DNA of 8,442 nt from Planctomycetota bacterium. GTDB lineage: Bacteria > Planctomycetota > Planctomycetia > Isosphaerales > Isosphaeraceae. Both the position numbers and the translations under genes were made by a program. Below, piece after piece: positions 1 through 5,861 of the stretch (positions are counted from its first letter, which is position 1; every line of letters starts with the position of its first letter). The stretch covers positions 1 through 8,442 of the forward strand of contig JAJYCH010000160.1 in assembly GCA_021778575.1 (NCBI GenBank). The letters are read 5' to 3'. Under the pieces are notes generated by a model that saw nothing but the letters and a program-made list of their open reading frames with translations, ran no database searches and had not been told where the DNA came from.

Positions 1-6
1 ATCGGC

Positions 7-462
7 TCAGCCAAGCTGCTTGCTCGGGGTGGCGGGCATTGACTTGACCGGGGCAACCGGGGCCTGCTTGCTCGGGGCGACCGGAGCGGGCATGACCTTG
101 GCCGGGGCCTGGGTGGTGGGCATGACCTTGGCCGGGGCAACCGGGGTCGGCATGACCTTCGAGGGAGCCTGGGTGGTGGGCATGACCTTGGCCGGGGCAA
201 CCGGGGTCGGCATGACCTTCGTCGGGGCCTGCATGGTCGGGACGACCTTGCTGGGGGCGACCGGGGTCGGCATGACCTTCGAGGGGGCCTGCATGGTCGG
301 GACGACCTTGCTGGGGGCAACCGGGGTCGGCATGACCTTCGTCGGGGCCTGAGCGGCCGGGGTCACCTTGCTCGGAAGTTGCGGCGACTGAGCAGCAGCC
401 GTCGAGACGAGCCCGAGAACCAGGGCAGGCCCGGCAAGGCGACGGAGGGACGAGACGAGCAT
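7..462 (-). CDS. Secreted Pro/Lys decapeptide-repeat protein
   Basis: A 151-residue protein of unknown function, probably exported. Residues 1-25 form a Sec signal peptide: basic n-region (Arg7, Arg8), hydrophobic core ending in LGLVSTAAA, likely cleavage near residues 24-25. The rest is a decapeptide of the form QAPSKVMPTP / VAPSKVVPTM repeated about nine times between residues 38 and 130. Lysine falls every ten residues exactly, from Lys32 to Lys132. The tail (residues 133-151) is a degraded version of the unit. The frame is open up to 552, but I start at the ATG at 462 because GGAG lies nine bases upstream (minus strand) and the signal peptide starts there. No catalytic residues and no cysteine are present. 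A rigid, basic, proline-rich envelope or spacer polypeptide is a guess. It stands alone, divergent from the gene at 788. The plus-strand ORF over it is a by-product of a repeat whose length is a multiple of three. Confidence 0.72.
   Translation of the reverse strand: MLVSSLRRLAGPALVLGLVSTAAAQSPQLPSKVTPAAQAPTKVMPTPVAPSKVVPTMQAPSKVMPTPVAPSKVVPTMQAPTKVMPTPVAPAKVMPTTQAPSKVMPTPVAPAKVMPTTQAPAKVMPAPVAPSKQAPVAPVKSMPATPSKQLG
61..370. repeat. Tandem array, 60-bp unit made of two 30-bp halves
   Basis: About five copies of a 60-bp unit sit in exact register. The motif CATGACCTT (or GACGACCTT) recurs every 30 bases and CCGGGGTCGG every 60. Copies differ mainly in three short slots: GCCGGG/CTGGGG, GAGGG/GTCGG, and GGGTGGTGGG/GCATGGTCGG. 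The array lies inside the decapeptide-repeat gene and encodes 20 residues per unit. The left flank (about 20-60) and right flank (about 361-380) are decayed copies. Confidence 0.9.
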
Positions 463-787
463 CTCAAAGATCTCCAAGCTAAGATTCAACACACCCGACG
501 ACTTCCGTACCGGTAGGTGATCCTCGGGGAGTTGCTGAACAATAAATATCACAAGATCGATCCAAATCCAGTAAAAATTGCTAAAAAGGGGACTTTAGGA
601 GAAATATGCAAAATAAGTCGTGAATATTGGCCGTGGCTGTTGATCTGGTGCAACCCGGAAAGTCGGGTTTGGGTTGTCTGGGAAAGCTCGATTCCGGCGA
701 TTCTGTCGATTATTTCAAGCCGGGCTGATAGGTGACCGAAAAAGAGCCTTGTTGAGCATGCCTTGGTTAGACTCGGGGGATTGACCT
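463..787. other. Divergent intergenic region, no gene supported
   Basis: This separates the decapeptide-repeat gene (-) from the Ig/PKD gene (+) and should hold both promoters. Positions 535-630 are clearly AT-richer than the surroundings. I found no convincing -35/-10 pair on either strand. A perfect 6-bp hairpin (AACCCG 652-657, CGGGTT 664-669, six-base loop) lies in the putative leader of the plus-strand gene but has no following T-run. A five-codon ORF (606-623) sits behind AGGAG with only four bases of spacing and is probably chance. Confidence 0.5.
775..780 (+). promoter_or_regulatory. Ribosome binding site of the Ig/PKD-like gene
   Basis: GGGGGA lies seven bases before a GTG at 788. 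It supports that GTG over the in-frame ATG at 827, which would remove the basic n-region of the signal peptide. Confidence 0.5.
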
Positions 788-1966
788 GTGACGGATCGAG
801 GCCGGCAAATCCTGGGTCGGCTCATCATGACCGTTCTGGCATGGTCGTTGAGCGGTTCCAGCCTGGTTCAGGGTTCCGACCCACCGCCTCGGGTTCCGCT
901 ATCGAAGGTGGAATCGGGCGAGCCGCTCCGGGGTCGGATCGAGGGAACGGCCACGCCTGGGGCGCGAATCCGGCTCTTTCTCGAGCGACCGGCACGTCCG
1001 GGGAGCCGCTTTTACTGGGTTCAGACCGACGGCCCGCCGATTGCGCTCGAAGGTCAGACCGGCCCCGACCTCAGGCTGACGGTTCCCGCCAATGCCAGTT
1101 CGCTCGCGTTTCTGCTTGCGGTCAGTGACGAGTCGGCGATCAAGACAGTCCCGTTTCCCATTGCCGTGGTCGCCCGGCCGGCGGAGGCGATGCCGGCCTC
1201 GAACCGATCGGTCGAGCCTCTCCCGGTTCCTCGGGCTGATGCCGGCGATGACGCGATTGGTCTGGTGGGGCGGCGGGTCACGCTGAATGGATCGGAAAGC
1301 CGACCAAGCGACGGCCTGGCCTATCGCTGGCTCCAGGTCGATGGGCCGCAGGTTGTCGAACTCGACGAGGCCGGGCGATTCTGTTCGTTCGTACCGCCGG
1401 CCGTCGGCCAGTATCGGTTCGCGCTGGTGGTTGCTCATGAGAACCGGATCTCTCGGGCCGATTTTGTCAGCGTGAGCGTCGGCTCGCTTCCCGGTTCTCC
1501 GGTCGGTCCGAAGCCGTTGCCGCTTCCGGGATTCGGCTCCCCGAATCAGGCTTTCGCCCCGGTGACCCCGCCGGTCGGGCCGGCTCCGACCCCGCTCGAC
1601 CTCGCGGTCCGTCAGGCGCTGGCGAACCTGGACGACGCTCCGGTTGTCGCCGGTCCGCTCGCCGAAGTTTTCCACTCCGCGGCGCTCCGGATGGATCTGT
1701 ACCGGACCTACGGCGAGATTTTCAGCGAGATCTCGCGACGGCTCGACGCGGTGGTTCCGGCCGACCCGGTTCGCCGGGGGCGCTGGAACGCCCTGCTGTT
1801 CGAGCCCCTGACGACGCAGACCGTGGGATCGCTCTTGCCCCTGGGACTCGATCTCCGGGTTCCCGGTAGCCAGGAGACTCCGCTGACAGGCGTCCAGAAG
1901 CAGGAGCTTCGGGGGATCTTCGAGCGGCTGGCACAGGGTCTGGCTCCCGCTCGGGCCATTCGCTGA
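788..1966 (+). CDS. Secreted Ig/PKD-like domain protein
   Basis: A 392-residue exported protein of unknown specific role. Residues 1-29 read as a signal peptide: Arg4, Arg6 and Arg11, a hydrophobic stretch at 12-27, cleavage near SLVQGS. Residues about 40-128 look like a degenerate Ig/PKD-type beta-sandwich containing YWVQTDGP at 76-83. Residues about 149-231 are a clearer PKD/REJ-like domain: DAGDD, then RVTLNGSES, then YRWLQVDGP, ending in a VSVSV strand. The two share the W-x-Q-x-x-GP signature and probably arose by duplication. A Pro/Gly-rich linker (232-270) leads to a mostly helical C-terminal region (271-388) that I do not recognise. Such domains usually serve adhesion or protein-protein contacts, so a structural or binding role is inferred. 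The only cysteine is Cys199. The next gene starts 61 bases downstream on the same strand, which suggests an operon. Confidence 0.8.
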   Translation: MTDRGRQILGRLIMTVLAWSLSGSSLVQGSDPPPRVPLSKVESGEPLRGRIEGTATPGARIRLFLERPARPGSRFYWVQTDGPPIALEGQTGPDLRLTVPANASSLAFLLAVSDESAIKTVPFPIAVVARPAEAMPASNRSVEPLPVPRADAGDDAIGLVGRRVTLNGSESRPSDGLAYRWLQVDGPQVVELDEAGRFCSFVPPAVGQYRFALVVAHENRISRADFVSVSVGSLPGSPVGPKPLPLPGFGSPNQAFAPVTPPVGPAPTPLDLAVRQALANLDDAPVVAGPLAEVFHSAALRMDLYRTYGEIFSEISRRLDAVVPADPVRRGRWNALLFEPLTTQTVGSLLPLGLDLRVPGSQETPLTGVQKQELRGIFERLAQGLAPARAIR

Positions 1967-1997
1967 GACCGATTTGATTCTCTTTGATGATGATTTG

Positions 1998-2011
1998 ATG
2001 GGTTTACCCAT
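1998..2011. repeat. Short perfect inverted repeat between two cistrons
   Basis: ATGGGT-TT-ACCCAT, a perfect 6-bp inverted repeat with a two-base spacer, ends three bases before the AAGGA ribosome binding site of the next gene. As RNA it would form a 5-bp hairpin with a TTTA loop. It could modulate translation or act as an operator. There is no terminator-like T-run. Confidence 0.4.
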
Positions 2012-2014
2012 TTC

Positions 2015-2019
2015 AAGGA
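2015..2019 (+). promoter_or_regulatory. Ribosome binding site deciding the start at 2028
   Basis: AAGGA lies eight bases before ATG 2028. The frame is open back to a TTG at 1974, but only the 2028 start gives a signal peptide with a basic n-region right after the Met. Confidence 0.55.
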
Positions 2020-2027
2020 TATTTCCG

Positions 2028-3314
2028 ATGTGCCGATCCCGACGGAGTCTGCTCCGGCCCGACGCTGGAGCCTGGTTGCTGGGGGTGATCGCCGGGGCCT
2101 TCGGGTCCGTCGGCATCGCCATCGCTGAGGGACCGGCCCCGGCCGCCGGTTCGACCCGGACGGCCATCCCGGCTCCGGGAACCTGGACGATCGCCGTTGT
2201 GACGTCGAGTTCCGATCCCGGTTCGAAGGGGCTCTTGCAGTCGCTCCGGACCAATCCCTGGGTGATCGCAAACTCCGATCGGGTCAAGCTCGCCGAGGTC
2301 AACTCCGACGGAGCTGGACGCCCATCGAACGGCGGTTCGACCCCCGTTCTGGTCTACCAGCAAGGAGCCAGAGGCCCCGAGATGATGGGCGGGCGGTCGG
2401 GCTTCTCCGGTAGCGACGATGTGGTCCTCTGGGTCCGGAGTCTCGTCGCCACCGCAGCCGAATCGACCCTCCGCGACCCCGACGTGAGCCAGGCCAACCT
2501 CCATGGCAAGGCGTTCCCCTCGGCCCAGGGGGAAGCCCCACCGGCGCAGCTTTCGCAACCGCAAATGCCTCCCGCGACCGGCCCAGCTTATGGGCAGTCT
2601 TATCTTCCGCAACCGCAACAGATGACCTATTCGCTGCCGATGACAACCGCTCCCGCCACGATGGTTCAGGGCCCTCAGCAAAATTTCCTGATCCAGCAGC
2701 CGCCTGCCCAGGTGATGTTCGCCCCCCCATCGCCGCCGATCGTCTATGTTCCCCAGGCGACCGCGCCGTCGCCCAATCTCTACATGACCATGCCTTCGTA
2801 TCCCACCGCGCCGATGCCCATGGCCATGCCCATGACCATGGGGACCGGCCCTCAGCAGCAGCCCATGGCGACGATGCCGATGATGGCGGGACCGCCCTTG
2901 ATGGCCTCCGCCCCACAGCCGCAAGGGGTTCCGGTCGGTCCGGCGCTGACCGGGGCGGCTCTGTCGACCTCGTCGTTCTCGGTCCCAGCCTCCAGCACGA
3001 CCAGCAAGATCCGGGTCCGAGGCCCGGGACCGGTCGCCTCCGCGCTCTCGAGATTTGGCGAGCGGCTCACCACCCTGGGCCGGACCCGGATCGAGACGGT
3101 TCAGGAAACACGCCTGGAAACCCAGACCACCCAAACCCCGCCAGGCCAGTTCATGACCCTGTCGTCGACCTCGGCCAGCCCGATCATGACACCCGCGCAG
3201 CCCCAGAACTATCAGGTTCAGCCGCCGCAACAGCCGCTGCCCGCGCTGCCGCAGACCGCGTCGCCGCAATATCCGCAACCGAGCCCACAAAGTGGTTCCG
3301 GTCGATCTCATTGA
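2028..3314 (+). CDS. Secreted cysteine-free thioredoxin-like protein with Met/Gln/Pro-rich tail
   Basis: A 428-residue protein. Residues 1-32 are a signal peptide (RSRR n-region, then LLGVIAGAFGSVGIAIA). Residues about 52-140 resemble a thioredoxin-like fold: strand TWTIAVVTS, a helix where CxxC would sit (SDPGSKGLLQSL, no cysteine), strand VKLAEVN, the cis-proline-type strand STPVLVYQQG, and a final helix DDVVLWVRSL. The assignment rests on pattern only, and without CxxC it cannot be a classical disulfide oxidoreductase. Residues 165-310 are low complexity, rich in Pro, Gln and Met, with MPMAMPMTM at 263-271. Residues 327-366 form a distinct basic segment (KIRVRGPGP, then SRFGERLTTLGRTRIETVQE) that looks more constrained. 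A second Pro/Gln tail ends the protein. The only cysteine in the whole protein is Cys2. It is the second gene of a likely two-gene operon. Function unknown; a periplasmic scaffold or binding protein is a guess. Confidence 0.75.
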   Translation: MCRSRRSLLRPDAGAWLLGVIAGAFGSVGIAIAEGPAPAAGSTRTAIPAPGTWTIAVVTSSSDPGSKGLLQSLRTNPWVIANSDRVKLAEVNSDGAGRPSNGGSTPVLVYQQGARGPEMMGGRSGFSGSDDVVLWVRSLVATAAESTLRDPDVSQANLHGKAFPSAQGEAPPAQLSQPQMPPATGPAYGQSYLPQPQQMTYSLPMTTAPATMVQGPQQNFLIQQPPAQVMFAPPSPPIVYVPQATAPSPNLYMTMPSYPTAPMPMAMPMTMGTGPQQQPMATMPMMAGPPLMASAPQPQGVPVGPALTGAALSTSSFSVPASSTTSKIRVRGPGPVASALSRFGERLTTLGRTRIETVQETRLETQTTQTPPGQFMTLSSTSASPIMTPAQPQNYQVQPPQQPLPALPQTASPQYPQPSPQSGSGRSH

Positions 3315-3346
3315 TCGGAAATTCCTGTACCATAACGGTTTCCGAT
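3314..3346 (+). other. Stem-loop overlapping the stop codon of the thioredoxin-like gene
   Basis: ATCGGAAA (3314-3321) pairs perfectly with TTTCCGAT (3339-3346) around a 17-base loop, starting at the last base of the stop codon. It has no T-run. It may help protect the 3' end or act together with the larger hairpin just downstream. Confidence 0.35.
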
Positions 3347-3363
3347 TCCGGACCGAATCTCTG

Positions 3364-3417
3364 ACCCCATCCTCGTCCGAGGTCGCCCTGGCGGGCGATC
3401 CGGGACCAGGGTGGGGT
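3364..3417 (+). terminator. Large composite hairpin, probable terminator of the two-gene operon
   Basis: ACCCCATCCT (3364-3373) pairs with AGGGTGGGGT (3408-3417) with one G-U. After a C:C mismatch, GTCC (3375-3378) pairs with GGAC (3403-3406). Inside, TCGCCC (3383-3388) pairs with GGGCGA (3393-3398) around a TGGC tetraloop. The long GC-rich stem placed 50 bases after the stop codon fits a transcription end. The sequence after it (ACTCTTGCG) has no real U-tract, so Rho-independent release is uncertain. Confidence 0.5.
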
Positions 3418-3613
3418 ACTCTTGCGCGAATCAGTGAATCAGGCCAGAAAAAATAGGAAGATATTACCATTTAGGTTGTCTGGGTGATCTGAAAGAGCCG
3501 GGAAATCGATTGCGAAACCGATCGAAGGTGGTAAGTTGACAGAGAGGAGTCGTGTTTTTGGGCGACGAAGCCTGATGAGTCGGCCAACTGGCGTTTTGTC
3601 TGGGGCTTATTCC

Positions 3614-4567
3614 ATGGTGACGATCTCGTCGGGCAAGGTTGTGATTTCCGTTTCTGCGGTTCTGGCTGGCTTAAATTCGCTGGCGGAATTGGCGGTCGCG
3701 GGGGATCATGGCTACTCGTATACGTCAAGAGTCACCCAGCACGGCTCCCTGATCGCCGCTCCTCCGATGGCGGTCGTGAACTACGGGGCTTACCAGCCAC
3801 AGCCGACTTACTCCTACGCTCCGATGATGATGTCCGGCTATCCGGTCTATCACCTCCAAGCACAACCCGCGGTGACTCACTATTCACTCGCTCCCAACGT
3901 GGTCTACTACACGACTTACGCGGTTCCGGCCGTCGCCGGTCAGGTTCCCGTTGTCTCCCCCACATTCACGAATCCCGCGCTCGCCACGCCTTCGATCGGC
4001 CCGGCCTCGGCGAACTACCTGTCGGAATACACGAACTTCCTCAAGGACGAGACTCTCAAGAACCCCGCCACGATTTACCGGGCGGCCGGGGTTCAGCCGA
4101 CGGCCTATGAAGTGACCGCGAATCAACAGAATCACCCCCAACTGGTTGCCCTGCTCGGGGCCGACCGACTGGCGTCGATCAGCCGATTCTTGATCACGAA
4201 GCGAAACGAACCCAACTTTCGGGCCAACGCTGTTCAACTCTTCGAGCCGCTCCTGGGAGTTTTCCTGCCCCAATACCTCCCGCAGATCCAGCACTTCCTC
4301 GACGACCTCGGCCAGCGCCCCGGATCTTCTACGACGAACCCCGACGACCGTGTTCCGCCCGCGCCTTTCGTTCCTCCCGTTCCTCCGGTAAAGAAACCAA
4401 CGACTCTGCTGGAACCCGTTCCCGCGACCTCGACGCCAAGCCTCAAAAAAGACACCACCACCGGCCACTTCATTCATACTGCGTCCGACGGAACCGAGAC
4501 CGAATACGACGAGAACATGAAACCAATCGCGACCACCAGCGCCGACGGCAAGGTCACGAAGCTTTGA
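3614..4567 (+). CDS. Secreted Tyr-rich protein of unknown function
   Basis: A 317-residue exported protein that I do not recognise. Residues 1-29 are a signal peptide (Lys8, then VVISVSAVLAGL, cleavage near AVA-GDHG). Residues 34-102 are low complexity with 12 tyrosines plus Pro, Ala and Met. Residues about 132-234 form an apparently folded helical region (NYLSEYTNFLKDE to FLPQYLPQIQHFLDDLG). A Pro-rich linker (248-270) follows, then a short tail with SDGTETEYDE and SADGKVTKL, which looks like a small beta-hairpin. The start is ambiguous. TTG 3536 has the better ribosome site (GAAGG, seven bases upstream) and ATG 3575 is also in frame. I chose ATG 3614 because it puts the signal peptide at the N-terminus and because third-position GC is visibly lower before it. 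Its GGGG ribosome site at 3602 is weak. It stands alone: the operon hairpin is upstream and a convergent gene downstream. Confidence 0.72.
   Translation: MVTISSGKVVISVSAVLAGLNSLAELAVAGDHGYSYTSRVTQHGSLIAAPPMAVVNYGAYQPQPTYSYAPMMMSGYPVYHLQAQPAVTHYSLAPNVVYYTTYAVPAVAGQVPVVSPTFTNPALATPSIGPASANYLSEYTNFLKDETLKNPATIYRAAGVQPTAYEVTANQQNHPQLVALLGADRLASISRFLITKRNEPNFRANAVQLFEPLLGVFLPQYLPQIQHFLDDLGQRPGSSTTNPDDRVPPAPFVPPVPPVKKPTTLLEPVPATSTPSLKKDTTTGHFIHTASDGTETEYDENMKPIATTSADGKVTKL
4202..4220 (+). repeat. Repeat-like copy (CGAAACGAACCCAAC) inside a coding region
   Basis: These 19 bases match one unit of the intergenic array at 4714-4791 (opposite orientation) at about 16 positions. Here they encode KRNEPNFR (residues 196-203) of the Tyr-rich protein. 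Either a chance match or an in-frame insertion of the same short repeat. Confidence 0.3.
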
Positions 4568-4713
4568 CGATAACTCGGAACGATGCTCCGGGGCTGGCGG
4601 TTTCACGGTCAGGACTCCGGAAGTCGATCGGCATTTCGGTCCGCGCCCGGCGCCGGGTGATGGTCGGATAGAAGCAGAACCGATGCAAGCAAGGTTCGAG
4701 CGAGGTGGCGCAT

Positions 4714-4791
4714 GTTGGCTTCGTTTCGGGGCAAGAATGGGTTCGTTCCGTCCGACGAGTGATTGGCTTCGTTCCGTACTGGGCTTCGGTC
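4714..4791 (-). repeat. Degenerate short repeat array, unit GGAACGAAGCCAAT-like
   Basis: Three clear units, read on the minus strand, share the core (G/C)GAAACGAAGCCAAC / CGGAACGAACCCAT / CGGAACGAAGCCAAT, at plus positions 4714-4729, 4736-4751 and 4761-4777. A fourth, decayed unit lies at 4778-4791. Spacing is irregular (22, 26 and 17 bases) and the linkers are unrelated. Translated, such units give strings like RNEPN or ERTQF, which I associate, from memory only, with dispersed intergenic repeats in planctomycete genomes. Confidence 0.5.
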
Positions 4792-4857
4792 GCGAAGGGT
4801 GATCCGCTCGACCACTCCTGGTCGATTGCGACCGCTCTGATCCTCATACTATCGGGT

Positions 4858-4908
4858 CCGCGAGAAGCGGAATAACCGCTCATCTCGCGGCGACCGTCTG
4901 GCCGGTCG
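4858..4908 (-). terminator. Nested hairpin pair after the dioxygenase gene, probable terminator
   Basis: Right after the dioxygenase stop (minus strand), CGACCG pairs with CGGTCG (4891-4908, six-base loop). Next comes an 8-bp stem CCGCGAGA / TCTCGCGG (4858-4865 with 4883-4890) enclosing a second perfect stem AGCGG-TTATT-CCGCT (4866-4880), with a two-base bulge. Position and stability fit transcription termination, possibly in both directions. There is no U-tract on either side. Confidence 0.5.
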
Positions 4909-4909
4909 T

Positions 4910-5761
4910 TCAATCCGACCATTCGCGAGCCAGTCCTCGACTGCTCTGATCCTCGACCGGGTCGAGCCAGGCGACGTCGCTCGGGTCGTCGGCGAATCGC
5001 TTGACTCCCACGGTCCGGATCATCGCGTCATCGACCTTCGTCAAGGGCGTATAGCGCGGGTGGTGCGACTCCTTGTACGGGTCGTTCTTCCGGGCGTTGT
5101 AGCAGCAGATCAAGCTCCAGCGCGGGTTTGGCGAGGTATTTCGATCGGACCGGTGGAGCAGGTTCGGATGGAAGAACAAGGTGTCGCCCGGGTTCATCTC
5201 GACATGAACGAGCGGCAGCCGCGTGAGGATGTGATTGACCCGAGCCAGGTCGGCCCCGGCCTGGTCGCCCGTCGTGGTATGGTCGATCCGCCCGAGCTTG
5301 TGCGAACCGGGGATCACCTGAAGGCAGCCATTTTCGATCGTACAAGGGTCGGCCGCGATGAAGACGCTGACCAGGTCGGGCCACAACACGCCATTCTGAT
5401 ACCAGTAACCATAATCTTGATGCCAGGCCCAGGCACCGCCGACGAGCGCGTCTTTCATGATCATCTTGGAATGATAGTGATAAACTTCGTCGTCGAGGAT
5501 CTGCTCGGAAGCATCGACAACGCGCCGGCAGCGGGCGAACATCCCATAAATGCCGTCGCCGGGATGGTTCCAGAGTGAGAGCCGGACCTCGCCCCCTTCC
5601 CCATCCGCCCGCCCGAACGAGTGCTGATCGAGAGCCCGATCCTCGCGAGCCGAGCGAACGAGCAGTCCCGCTTCTTCCTGGTCGAACATCGAGGGGACCA
5701 GCACAAAGCCGTCCCGTGAATAAGTCGCAAGCTGGTCTGGGGAGAGTGGACCGGGCCGCAT
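4910..5761 (-). CDS. PhyH-family Fe(II)/2-oxoglutarate dioxygenase
   Basis: A 283-residue cytoplasmic enzyme of the phytanoyl-CoA dioxygenase (PhyH) superfamily. It would hydroxylate a small molecule using O2 and 2-oxoglutarate at a non-haem iron; the substrate cannot be read from sequence. The iron triad is visible: His114 and Asp116 (AWHQDYGYW) and His203 (HPNLLHRSD). Arg214 (NPRWSL), 11 residues after the distal His, is the expected 2-oxoglutarate anchor. The core strand ENGCLQVIPGSHKLG (143-157) and the N-terminal YSRDGFVLVP (14-23) are typical of the family. Length is normal and all key residues are present, so it should be active. The start at 5761 is supported by GGAG nine bases upstream. 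The gene is monocistronic, divergent from the protease gene and closed by a strong double hairpin. EctD-like or secondary-metabolite hydroxylases are relatives, but no ectoine or biosynthesis genes are nearby. Confidence 0.9.
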   Translation of the reverse strand: MRPGPLSPDQLATYSRDGFVLVPSMFDQEEAGLLVRSAREDRALDQHSFGRADGEGGEVRLSLWNHPGDGIYGMFARCRRVVDASEQILDDEVYHYHSKMIMKDALVGGAWAWHQDYGYWYQNGVLWPDLVSVFIAADPCTIENGCLQVIPGSHKLGRIDHTTTGDQAGADLARVNHILTRLPLVHVEMNPGDTLFFHPNLLHRSDRNTSPNPRWSLICCYNARKNDPYKESHHPRYTPLTKVDDAMIRTVGVKRFADDPSDVAWLDPVEDQSSRGLAREWSD

Positions 5762-5792
5762 GAGGGGGTTCTCCGGGAGTAATCAGGTCGAT

Positions 5793-5820
5793 TTGATCAG
5801 GTTCGTGCTCTCGATATAAA
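5793..5820 (+). promoter_or_regulatory. Candidate sigma70-type promoter of the aspartic protease gene
   Basis: TTGATC (5793-5798) and TATAAA (5815-5820) are 16 bases apart: four and five matches to the -35 and -10 consensus. It would give a leader of about 140 bases before ATG 5969. A heptamer ATCAGGT occurs twice here (5782 and 5796). Confidence 0.35.
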
Positions 5821-5861
5821 GCGCTAGCTTGGAGATGGAGGTGTCGATCCAGACTCGCTCG

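Larger units (their letters stand above)
4568..4909. other. Gene-free region between convergent genes
   Basis: No credible gene. The minus-strand open frame of about 122 codons across it has no ribosome site, an abnormal composition and runs through the repeats and hairpins. The region holds a 12-bp perfect palindrome CCCGGCGCCGGG (4646-4657), a degenerate repeat array (4714-4791) and two adjacent hairpins (4858-4908). I see no clear terminator for the plus-strand gene that ends at 4567. Confidence 0.55.

Noticed and set aside
20..352. Plus-strand 110-codon ORF across the tandem array
   Set aside because: It is open only because the repeat length is a multiple of three and lacks stops. The opposite frame has a signal peptide and a ribosome site.
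672..682. 11-base match GGTTGTCTGGG upstream of two secreted-protein genes (672-682 and 3474-3484)
   Set aside because: Several shared 11-mers are expected by chance in a window of this size, and the flanks do not align.
517..735. Plus-strand 72-codon ORF in the divergent region
   Set aside because: No ribosome site, AT-rich noncoding composition, and it overlaps the upstream part of the minus gene.
899..2302. Minus-strand 467-codon ORF opposite the Ig/PKD-like gene
   Set aside because: Arg/Pro/Gly-rich translation typical of antisense frames in GC-rich DNA; the plus frame has a signal peptide and recognisable domains.
2013..3470. Minus-strand 485-codon ORF opposite the thioredoxin-like gene
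   Set aside because: His/Arg/Gly-rich shadow frame with no motif.
4646..4657. Perfect palindrome CCCGGCGCCGGG as a terminator
   Set aside because: Too small a loop for a stable hairpin, no T-run, and expected occasionally in GC-rich DNA.
4714..4791. CRISPR array
   Set aside because: Units are degenerate, too short (14-16 bases) and irregularly spaced, with no cas gene nearby.
4554..4922. Minus-strand 122-codon ORF after the dioxygenase gene
   Set aside because: It runs through two hairpins and the repeat array, overlaps both flanking genes and has no ribosome site. It is the kind of false ORF such repeats produce.
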